Shown in pieces: positions 1 through 5,007 of a stretch of DNA of 5,007 bases. This DNA comes from Candidatus Woesearchaeota archaeon (GTDB taxonomy: Archaea > Nanobdellota > Nanobdellia > Woesearchaeales > UBA525): contig JAJPEB010000102.1 in NCBI GenBank assembly GCA_023252315.1, forward strand, positions 1 to 5,007, given 5' to 3'. A program made the translations under genes and the position numbers. The notes below the pieces were generated by a model, which made no database searches, was not told the origin of the DNA, and saw only the letters and a program-made list of their open reading frames with translations. Position 1 is the stretch's first letter, and every line of letters starts with the position of its first letter.

Positions 1-190
1 ACGAGAGCGCGAAGAAGAGGAACGCGTCGCGGAAGCGCTTGAGGCCGTCATGCCCGGTCAGCTCGTAGCTCTCGCGCGTCTTGAGGTAGATGAGCGCGCT
101 GAAGACGACCGCGATGACCGTGAACGCGAGCTCGACGATGAGCGAGAGAGGGGTGGGCCAGGACGGCGGGAACGGCGCGATCACATCCAT
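1..190 (-). CDS. N-terminal part of an unrecognised membrane protein, cut by the left window edge
   Basis: Reading the minus strand from the ATG at 190-188 gives 63 uninterrupted codons to the window edge. The protein begins MDVIAPFPPSWPTP, followed by a hydrophobic helix at about residues 15-37 (LSLIVELAFTVIAVVFSALI). A charged stretch rich in K, R, E and D comes next (about residues 38-54). A second hydrophobic segment, starting FRDAFLFFALS, runs off the edge. This pattern fits a multi-pass membrane protein with a short outer N-terminus. An in-frame stop lies at 211-209 on the minus strand, with no other ATG after it, so the ATG at 190 is the natural start. An A/T-rich box at 218-206 would place transcription start close to the ATG. 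The gene is divergent from the ABC operon. I do not recognise the family and assign no function. The residue composition is that of a real membrane protein, unlike the Arg/His-rich overlapping frames. Confidence 0.75.
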   Translation of the reverse strand, partial: MDVIAPFPPSWPTPLSLIVELAFTVIAVVFSALIYLKTRESYELTGHDGLKRFRDAFLFFALS

Positions 191-205
191 GAGATGCGCG
201 CTGCT

Positions 206-218
206 TATTTAAGTATTT
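206..218 (-). promoter_or_regulatory. Archaeal TATA-type box for the leftward membrane-protein gene
   Basis: Read on the minus strand this stretch is AAATACTTAAATA, an A/T island in GC-rich DNA. Its centre lies about 22 bases before the ATG at 190. With the usual TATA-to-start distance of about 26 bases, transcription would begin at about 184-190, so the mRNA would be leaderless or nearly so. The exact 8-base box within the island is ambiguous. The assignment is inferred from composition and position. Confidence 0.6.
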
Positions 219-225
219 CAGCGGA

Positions 226-242
226 GTGGAACTGACGTCCAC
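226..242. promoter_or_regulatory. Inverted repeat between divergent promoters (possible operator)
   Basis: GTGGA at 226-230 is mirrored by TCCAC at 238-242 with a 7-base spacer. The spacer and right arm contain the palindrome GACGTC (234-239). ACGTC also recurs at 235-239 and 243-247, an 8-base period. The element lies between the leftward TATA box (206-218) and the rightward one (248-255), a position where one regulator could act on both promoters. The arms are short, so chance is a real alternative. Confidence 0.3.
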
Positions 243-247
243 ACGTC

Positions 248-255
248 TTTTAAAT
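248..255 (+). promoter_or_regulatory. Archaeal TATA-type box for the ABC operon
   Basis: TTTTAAAT stands out in GC-rich surroundings. Counting about 26 bases from its centre puts transcription start near 278. That leaves a leader of about 40 bases before the ATG at 317. An ATG at 254 overlaps the box and would lie upstream of the transcript, which argues against it as the operon's first start codon. Confidence 0.6.
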
Positions 256-306
256 GGGCGGCGGATATGGTGCTCGAGGGCAGCAGCGCCCGGGACAGCA
301 ACGACC

Positions 307-312
307 GAGGGA
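307..312 (+). promoter_or_regulatory. Ribosome binding site deciding the ATPase start
   Basis: GAGGGA lies four bases before the ATG at 317 and resembles an archaeal Shine-Dalgarno sequence (GAGG core). It supports ATG 317 over the in-frame ATG at 254, whose 21 extra residues (rich in G, Q, R and P) do not look like part of an ABC ATPase. Confidence 0.5.
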
Positions 313-316
313 CCGC

Positions 317-1060
317 ATGGCAGCCGTGACGAAGGCCAGGAAGGACGCGAGCGCGATCATCCGCCTCAAGGACGTCTGGAAGATCTACCGCATGGGAGAG
401 GTCGACGTGCCCGCGCTGCGCGGGGTGAGCGTCGACATCGTGTCGGGCGATTTCGTCGCGATCATCGGGGCGTCGGGCAGCGGCAAGAGCACGATGATGA
501 ACCAGGTCGGCTGCCTCGACACGCCGACGACGGGCACCATCACGCTCAAGGGCCACGACATCGCGGGGCTAAGCGAGAGCGAGCTCGCGGGCCTGCGCGG
601 GAGGACCATCGGCTTCATCTTCCAGCAGTACAACCTCATCCCGAGCCTGAGCGCGCTCCAGAACGTGCTGCTCCCGCTCGAGATCCAGGAGATGCCCGAC
701 AGCGAGGCGCACAGGCGCGCGGAGGCGACGCTCGCGACCGTGGGCCTCGCGGACAAGATGCACAACCTCCCCTCGCAGCTGAGCGGGGGACAGCAGCAGC
801 GCGTCTCGATCGCGCGCTCGCTCGTAGGGGATCCCGAGATCATCCTCGCGGACGAGCCGACGGGCGCGCTCGACAGCGTCACGGGGCACGAGGTCATCGC
901 GATCCTGCAGCGCCTGTGGTCGAGGGGCAAGACCATCATCATGGTGACCCACGACATGCACCTCGCGCAGTACGCGCACACGCACGTCGAGCTCAAGGAC
1001 GGCAAGGTCATACGGATGGAAGAGAACAGGAAGATGCTCAAGGCGGAGGCGGGGGCATGA
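317..1060 (+). CDS. ABC transporter ATP-binding protein, MacB/LolD type
   Basis: This 247-residue cytoplasmic ATPase hydrolyses ATP to drive the permease encoded two genes downstream. All the core motifs are intact: Walker A GASGSGKST (residues 51-59), Q-loop in FIFQQYNLIP (Q103), signature LSGGQQQR (155-162), Walker B IILADEP (175-181) with catalytic E180, D-loop GALD (183-186) and switch H212 in VTHD. The length, the early VWKIYRMGEVDVPALRGV stretch and the GFIFQQYNLIPSL segment are typical of the MacB/LolD/FtsE (type VII, mechanotransmission) group rather than importer ATPases. The start was chosen at ATG 317 because of the GAGGGA site just before it and because an upstream ATG at 254 overlaps the promoter box. 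It is the first gene of a three-gene unit, with 43 bases to the next gene. The transported substrate cannot be told from this subunit. Confidence 0.95.
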   Translation: MAAVTKARKDASAIIRLKDVWKIYRMGEVDVPALRGVSVDIVSGDFVAIIGASGSGKSTMMNQVGCLDTPTTGTITLKGHDIAGLSESELAGLRGRTIGFIFQQYNLIPSLSALQNVLLPLEIQEMPDSEAHRRAEATLATVGLADKMHNLPSQLSGGQQQRVSIARSLVGDPEIILADEPTGALDSVTGHEVIAILQRLWSRGKTIIMVTHDMHLAQYAHTHVELKDGKVIRMEENRKMLKAEAGA

Positions 1061-1103
1061 GGCCCCACGTCGCGCCGCGCGCGCTCCGCACGAGGATGGA
1101 ACC

Positions 1104-2441
1104 ATGAACACGAAACCGCTACTCTCATCGCTGCTCATCGCGCTCGCGCTCGCCGCCTGCATGCCCGCCGCGCTCGCCGCCACGGGGAACGTGACGTCCC
1201 CCACCGTGAGCGGGAGCGACATCGTGCTCAGCCTCGTGAACCAGAATCCCGACCCCGCGTCCGCGGGCGACCCCGTCGAGCTGCGCATCGGCGTCGAGAA
1301 CCAGGGCCAGAGCACGAAGCAGAACTTCGCGGTCGAGGTCATCCCCAGCTATCCCTTCAGCGCGCTGCAGGGCGAGAACCTCGTGCAGACCATCGGCGCG
1401 CTCCCCTACTCCGTGGACCAGAACACGCAGACGTTCAAGTACACGCTCGGCGTCGACCCCCAGGCGAACGCGGGCACCTACAACGTGAAGGTGTGGACCT
1501 ACACCGACGGCAACCGCGCGACGCACACCGAGACCTCGATCCCCGTCACGATCCAGAACCAGCGCAACGTGCAGATCGTCTACGTGGACAAGGCGGTGCT
1601 CATCCCGGGCCAGGTGACCCCGCTCACCTTCACGATCAGCAACGTGGGCAAGTCCTCGCTCAGCCACCTCCAGTTCCACTGGTCGAACAGCGACAACCTC
1701 GTCCTTCCCGTCAACGGCGGGGCGGACCGCTACATCGACTCGCTCGGCATCGGCCAGAGCGCGAACATCACGTACCAGGTGATCGCGAGCACCAACGCGA
1801 ACCCCGACCTCTACGGGCTCGACCTCGTGCTCTCCTACGACAACCCCGTGAGCGGAGGCCAGACGGAGTTCGACACGAAGGCAGGCATCTACGTCGGCGG
1901 CTGGACGAACTTCTCCGTGAGCTTCGACAGCAGCAGCGGGGACTCCACCTCGTTCAACATCGCGAACACCGGCTCGAACCCCGCGAGCGCGGTCTCGGTG
2001 TCGATCCCCGACCAGGCGGGCTGGCAGGTCATCGGCTCGAGGACGTCCGTCATCGGCAGCCTCGCCAAGGGCGACTACACGATCGCGAGCTTCAGCGTCG
2101 TGGGCGCCGGCAGGCAGCCGCTCCGCATCGAGGTCGACTACACCGACACGATGGGCAACCGCCGCGTCGAGACGTACGACGTCGACATGAACTCCGTGGA
2201 GAGCGCGGGCAACGCGACGGGCATGGGCGGCTACGCGGGGAGGGCGGGCGCCGGGGGAGGGGCCGGAGGCTTCGCGGGAAGGGCCGCGGGGGCCGCAGGC
2301 TCGGGGACGTTCGCAGGCAGGTCCTCGGGCACGAGCGCCACCACGATCCTGCTCGAGGCCGTGGGCGCGATCGTCGTGATCGGCGGCATCGTCGCGGGCA
2401 TCTACGCGTACCAGAGGCGCTCGCAGGGCAGGAAGAAGTGA
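1104..2441 (+). CDS. Secreted, C-terminally anchored beta-sandwich protein (COG1361 / S-layer-like), ABC-system partner
   Basis: This 445-residue protein begins with a signal peptide (MNTKP, then a hydrophobic run to about residue 25 ending ALA-ATG). A LAAC at residues 16-19 resembles a lipobox, but the hydrophobic stretch continues past it, so ordinary signal-peptidase cleavage after A25 or A26 seems likelier. The body reads as about three Ig-like beta-sandwich units (roughly 35-150, 150-265 and 265-365), with CARDB/NEW3-like strands such as VELRIGVENQGQS and LTFTISNVGKSS. A Gly/Ala-rich stalk follows (about 369-413). The protein ends in one membrane helix (about 419-436) and a basic tail (RRSQGRKK), so the bulk lies outside the cell. 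N-glycosylation sequons are at N29, N221, N269 and N370. A GAGG lies 8 bases before the ATG. Proteins of this kind are known next to MacB-type ABC genes in archaea. A role as extracytoplasmic partner or substrate binder is inference; a purely structural envelope protein is the alternative. Confidence 0.85.
   Translation: MNTKPLLSSLLIALALAACMPAALAATGNVTSPTVSGSDIVLSLVNQNPDPASAGDPVELRIGVENQGQSTKQNFAVEVIPSYPFSALQGENLVQTIGALPYSVDQNTQTFKYTLGVDPQANAGTYNVKVWTYTDGNRATHTETSIPVTIQNQRNVQIVYVDKAVLIPGQVTPLTFTISNVGKSSLSHLQFHWSNSDNLVLPVNGGADRYIDSLGIGQSANITYQVIASTNANPDLYGLDLVLSYDNPVSGGQTEFDTKAGIYVGGWTNFSVSFDSSSGDSTSFNIANTGSNPASAVSVSIPDQAGWQVIGSRTSVIGSLAKGDYTIASFSVVGAGRQPLRIEVDYTDTMGNRRVETYDVDMNSVESAGNATGMGGYAGRAGAGGGAGGFAGRAAGAAGSGTFAGRSSGTSATTILLEAVGAIVVIGGIVAGIYAYQRRSQGRKK
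2232..2348 (+). repeat. Three imperfect 39-base tandem units encoding the Gly/Ala-rich stalk
   Basis: The motif [YF]AGR recurs at residues 377, 390 and 403 of the beta-sandwich protein, exactly 13 residues apart. The DNA units start at 2232, 2271 and 2310. The first unit reads YAGRAGAGGGAGG and the second FAGRAAGAAGSGT. The third, FAGRSSGTSATTI, decays into the membrane helix. The segment is probably a flexible stalk lifting the outer domains off the membrane. Confidence 0.6.
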
Positions 2442-2508
2442 ATGCGAAGGGCGCAAGAGGGATCCGCGCGCGGGCGCCGCACGATCGCCTGAGCCGGAGC
2501 GAGAGACC

Positions 2509-3756
2509 ATGAAACTGCACAAGTCGTTCAAGCATGCGCTCGGCATGGTGCTGCACAGCAGGCTGCGCAGCTGGCTCACGATCGTCGGCATCGTTATCGG
2601 CGTCGCGAGCGTCATCGCGATCATCGCGCTCGGCGACGGGCTCCAGGCCGCGGTCGCCTCGCAGTTCAGCGGCCGTGGCGTCGACCTCCTGACGATCTCC
2701 GCAGGCGCCGCGCGCGGGGGAGGCTTCGGCGGCGGGGGAGGGGGCTTCGGGGGAGGCGGCGGGGGCGCAGCGGCGAACTCGAACAACAAGACCCCCGAGC
2801 TCACGAGGGCGGACATCCAGACGCTCAAGGGCGTCAACCTCGTCGGCGACATCGACACGCAGATCAGCGGGCAGGTGGCCATCTACTACCTCGGCCAGAA
2901 CGGCAAGGTCGGCGTCACCGGCGTGGACCAGGACGTCTGGGCGAAGATGACGAACCCGACGCTGCAGGCGGGCAGGCCGCTCGGGCCGTCGGACACCAAC
3001 GTGGTCGTGATCGGCGGCAGGCTCGCCTCGACCTACTTCAAGAGCCCGGTCGGCATCAACAAGGGGATCGTGCTCGGCGGCAGGGCGTTTCGCGTCGTCG
3101 GCGTGCTCAACGACTCCAGCACGAGCGTCTACATGCCGATCGACAGCGCGTACCCGCTGCTGCTCGACCACGATCCGGACGTGTACGATCGCATCGTCGT
3201 CCAGGTGCGCGACGTCACGATGGTGAGCAACGCGTCGGCCGCGATCACGCAGGCGCTCTCCTTGCGCAGGCACGTGATCACGCGGCCCGACTTCTCGGTG
3301 TCGGACCCGTCGGCGTTCCTGCAGACGCGCCAGCAGACCGTCTCCTCGCTCACGACGTTCCTCACCATGATCGCTGCCGTGGCGCTCCTCGTCGGCGCGG
3401 TCGGCATCGCGAACACCATGTTCACGTCGGTGCTCGAGCGCACGAAGCAGATCGGCATCATGAAGGCGATCGGGGCCACGCGCTCGGACATCCTGACGAT
3501 CTTCCTGCTCAACGCCGCGCTCATCGGCCTCATCGGCGGCATCATCGGCGCGGTCTTCGGCGTAATCCTCGCGCAGCTCATGCCGCAGCTGCTCAGCCTG
3601 GGGCCCGTGGGCGGGAGCAACGCCGTCGCGATCGTGAAGATCACGACGATCCTCTTCGCCATCGGCATCAGCGTGCTGATCGGCGTCGTCGCTGGCATCA
3701 TCCCCGCGTGGAACGCGAGCAAGCTCAGGCCCGTCGACGCGCTGCGCTACGAGTGA
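2509..3756 (+). CDS. ABC transporter permease, MacB/FtsX type
   Basis: This 415-residue membrane subunit has the standard four-helix layout of MacB-type permeases. TM1 is at about residues 22-44, preceded by RSWLT and ending ALGDG. A large outer domain covers about 45-283. TM2 is at about 284-304, TM3 about 328-355 and TM4 about 378-400. The conserved cytoplasmic stretch ERTKQIGIMKAIGATRSDI (310-328), which couples to the ATPase, and the C-terminus LRPVDALRYE are family hallmarks. The outer MacB-PCD-like domain carries an unusual glycine tract at residues 70-86 (15 of 17 are Gly). Sequons NKT, NDS and NAS lie at N93, N201 and N241, all outside. A GGAG at 2496-2499 is a plausible ribosome site. 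It should work with the ATPase at 317-1060 as a dimeric mechanotransmission or efflux machine. No MacA-like adaptor lies in the window; the beta-sandwich protein sits in its place. Substrate unknown. Confidence 0.93.
   Translation: MKLHKSFKHALGMVLHSRLRSWLTIVGIVIGVASVIAIIALGDGLQAAVASQFSGRGVDLLTISAGAARGGGFGGGGGGFGGGGGGAAANSNNKTPELTRADIQTLKGVNLVGDIDTQISGQVAIYYLGQNGKVGVTGVDQDVWAKMTNPTLQAGRPLGPSDTNVVVIGGRLASTYFKSPVGINKGIVLGGRAFRVVGVLNDSSTSVYMPIDSAYPLLLDHDPDVYDRIVVQVRDVTMVSNASAAITQALSLRRHVITRPDFSVSDPSAFLQTRQQTVSSLTTFLTMIAAVALLVGAVGIANTMFTSVLERTKQIGIMKAIGATRSDILTIFLLNAALIGLIGGIIGAVFGVILAQLMPQLLSLGPVGGSNAVAIVKITTILFAIGISVLIGVVAGIIPAWNASKLRPVDALRYE
2722..2763 (+). repeat. Two 21-base tandem units encoding GFGGGGG twice
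   Basis: Residues 72-78 and 79-85 of the permease are the same heptad, GFGGGGG. They are encoded by adjacent 21-base units that share GGCTTCGG at their start but differ in the Gly codons that follow. This suggests an older duplication, or selection on the protein rather than recent slippage. The tract lies just after TM1 at the base of the outer domain. Confidence 0.7.
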
Positions 3757-3810
3757 GAAGGGATTCAAGAACACGCGAGCGATATCACGGAACCTCACTA
3801 TAGGCGAGGG

Positions 3811-3824
3811 ATACCGGACGGTAT
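3811..3824. promoter_or_regulatory. Palindrome upstream of the transglutaminase-like gene (possible regulator site)
   Basis: ATACCG-GA-CGGTAT is a perfect 6+6 inverted repeat with a 2-base spacer. It ends 27 bases before the TATA box at 3852. In archaea a site upstream of the TATA box often suits an activator. No run of T follows it, so it does not look like a terminator for the upstream operon. Function is inferred from symmetry and position only. Confidence 0.35.
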
Positions 3825-3851
3825 ACGATGATGCTGGAGGGGGACGCACGA

Positions 3852-3859
3852 TTATAAAC
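3852..3859 (+). promoter_or_regulatory. Archaeal TATA box giving a leaderless transcript
   Basis: TTATAAAC is the clearest TATA-like box in the window. Its centre at about 3855.5 plus about 26.5 bases lands on the A of the ATG at 3882. No Shine-Dalgarno-like sequence is present between them (the stretch is C/T-rich), which fits leaderless translation. Confidence 0.72.
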
Positions 3860-3881
3860 ACCCTCCCGTTCCCGCTTCCCC

Positions 3882-5007
3882 ATGGCACGCAGATACCTGT
3901 GCGCGCTCGTCGCAGGCGCTGCGCTGCTCGCGGGGCTCGCGCCCGGCGTCGAGGAGCGGAGCCAGAAGCAGGCGCGCGAGGCAAGGCCGGCCGTCGAGCT
4001 GGGCTGCCGAGGCTCCACATGCGGGCGCTACGGGAGGCGCATCGCATACGCCGATTTCAGCGACGACGCGTTCGATGACGCGGCGAAGCGCGCGATCGCA
4101 GCGCCGTCGGACCTCGAGCGGCGCCTGGAAGAGATCGAGACGGAGGCGCTCTCCTCGCTCAAGGACCGAGCGCTCTTCGAGGATAGGTTCTGGGACGAGG
4201 TCGCTCGCGTCGCGCACCGCGCGGGCGCGATCGATGAGGACAGCGCACCGCGCGCCAAGCGCTGGGCTGCAGGGCTCTGCGCGCGCGAGTCCGTCGGCCT
4301 CGTGCGCGACGTCATCCTATCCCGCTACCAGTTCGAGCGCGTGGACCTGCCGGGATCCGTGACGGCCGCGGCGTATGGGGACAGCCTGCCGCTCGAGCAG
4401 TACTTCCTCCTCGGAAGGGGGGATTGCGACGTCTACGCGCAGACCGCGATCGCGGGATTCCGCGCGCTCAAGGCGCGCAACCCTGCGCTGCGTGGCGTAT
4501 ACCTCTCGGCGCAGGACTTCGGCTCGTCGCCGTTCGAGGGGCCGCTCGAGCGGGGGCTCGACCCACATGCATGGAACACGCTCATCGTCCCCACGAGGGA
4601 TTCCCTCCTCGTCACGGACGTCGATTTCCTCTTCGCGCAGCTCGGCATGCACGGGGGGCTCGTGCCCGAGCGCGGCGCATACGCCCCCACGGGAAGCGGG
4701 GAGGCGCGCGTGAGGGCGTACCAGGAGCTCGGCGAGCATGGCGCGAGCTTCGCGCTCGCGCAGGAGTATCTGGCGTCGCTCCCGGAAGGCTCGCCCTCGG
4801 CGGCGAACGTGCTCGACCGCATGGCGTTCTATGCGGCGCAGCTGCGCGATCCTGCGCGCATGTCGCAGGTGCGTGGGCGCTTCGCGGGCCTCGCGCAGCG
4901 ACCCGAGGGGATCGCCGCGAGGATGCTCTACTTCTCGTACGATATCGGGATGCGCAGCGGCGACGAGCGCGCAGCACGCGCGTTCATGGGAGAGCTGAAG
5001 AGGCGAT
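3882..5007 (+). CDS. Secreted transglutaminase-like protein, 3' end cut by the window edge
   Basis: The frame is open for 375 codons from ATG 3882 to the window edge. An in-frame TAA at 3855-3857, inside the TATA box, makes this the first usable ATG. The N-terminus (MARRYLCALVAGAALLAGLAPG) is a signal peptide or anchor. A CxxxxC pair (C42, C47) follows, then a charged helical stretch (about 60-150). The core matches the transglutaminase-like Cys-His-Asp pattern: GRGDCDVYAQ with C182, HAWN with H229, and VTDVDF with D246 or D248 as the acid. The spacings of 47 and about 17-19 residues suit that fold. The tail from about residue 285 is Ala/Arg/Leu-rich and helical, possibly a TPR-like repeat, and is incomplete. 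The fold includes proteases and amidases as well as cross-linking enzymes, so the reaction is open. It would act outside the membrane, on the envelope or on secreted proteins. Its own promoter separates it from the ABC operon. Confidence 0.8.
   Translation, partial: MARRYLCALVAGAALLAGLAPGVEERSQKQAREARPAVELGCRGSTCGRYGRRIAYADFSDDAFDDAAKRAIAAPSDLERRLEEIETEALSSLKDRALFEDRFWDEVARVAHRAGAIDEDSAPRAKRWAAGLCARESVGLVRDVILSRYQFERVDLPGSVTAAAYGDSLPLEQYFLLGRGDCDVYAQTAIAGFRALKARNPALRGVYLSAQDFGSSPFEGPLERGLDPHAWNTLIVPTRDSLLVTDVDFLFAQLGMHGGLVPERGAYAPTGSGEARVRAYQELGEHGASFALAQEYLASLPEGSPSAANVLDRMAFYAAQLRDPARMSQVRGRFAGLAQRPEGIAARMLYFSYDIGMRSGDERAARAFMGELKRR

Noticed and set aside
254..316. Upstream ATG giving a 21-residue N-terminal extension of the ATPase
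   Set aside because: This ATG overlaps the proposed TATA box and would lie upstream of the transcript. The extension is Gly/Gln/Arg-rich and atypical of the family, and a ribosome site precedes ATG 317.
226..1107. Plus-strand frame of 293 codons overlapping the ATPase
   Set aside because: It is a +1 shadow of the ATPase frame, Arg/Gly-rich and without motifs, while the ATPase frame carries every ABC motif.
2442..2508. GC-rich self-complementary stretch in the 67-base gap before the permease
   Set aside because: Runs of GCGC are expected by composition. There is no T-tract for an archaeal terminator and no TATA box, so the gap does not split the operon on present evidence.
1125..2882. Minus-strand open frame of 585 codons with a Pro-rich stretch
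   Set aside because: The Pro run is simply the complement of the permease glycine codons, and the rest is low-quality V/R/D/H-rich sequence opposite the beta-sandwich gene.
3828..3857. Nine-codon open frame (ATGATG start) just upstream of the transglutaminase-like gene
   Set aside because: It ends within the TATA box, so it would not be on that gene's transcript. It has no ribosome site placed to support it and is too short to judge.
2092..4047. Long minus-strand open frame of 651 codons
   Set aside because: It overlaps well-supported plus-strand genes, and its product is dominated by R, D, A and H with no domain or membrane pattern. This is typical of an antisense shadow of GC-rich codons.
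4075..4362. Ser/Arg-rich frames on both strands over the transglutaminase-like gene
   Set aside because: They are composition shadows. The frame starting at 3882 stays open to the window edge and has a signal peptide and catalytic motifs.

Overview
The window looks like a piece of a GC-rich archaeal genome. The evidence is A/T-rich TATA-type boxes about 26-27 bases before likely transcription starts in otherwise GC-rich DNA, at least one clearly leaderless-looking gene, and a membrane-anchored protein of stacked beta-sandwich domains (COG1361, 'S-layer-like' type) sitting between an ABC ATPase and its permease. I cannot name the lineage. A DPANN-type archaeon (for example Micrarchaeota, Diapherotrites or Aenigmarchaeota) is a reasonable guess, but the sequence does not prove it.

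Layout: (1) bases 1-190, minus strand: the N-terminal part of an unrecognised integral membrane protein that runs off the left edge. (2) bases 191-316: a compact divergent promoter region, with one TATA box facing left, one facing right and a short inverted repeat between them. (3) bases 317-3756, plus strand: a three-gene unit encoding a MacB/LolD-type ABC ATPase (317-1060), a secreted and C-terminally anchored beta-sandwich protein with a Gly/Ala-rich stalk (1104-2441), and a MacB/FtsX-type permease (2509-3756). The gaps are 43 and 67 bases, with no promoter recognised in either. (4) bases 3757-3881: intergenic, with a 6+6 palindrome and a strong TATA box. (5) bases 3882-5007, plus strand: a secreted transglutaminase-like protein with a Cys-His-Asp arrangement, cut by the right edge.

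The three central genes probably form one complex. The ATPase dimer would drive two four-helix permease subunits by mechanotransmission. The beta-sandwich protein, with most of its mass outside the membrane, occupies the genetic place that the MacA adaptor holds in bacterial MacAB. The permease has a large outer domain with a glycine-rich insert, and the partner has a glycine-rich juxtamembrane stalk. The substrate cannot be read from sequence. The downstream transglutaminase-like gene has its own promoter, so it may be functionally related (cell-envelope work) but is not clearly in the same transcript.

No RNA genes, CRISPR arrays, insertion sequences or clear terminators were found.
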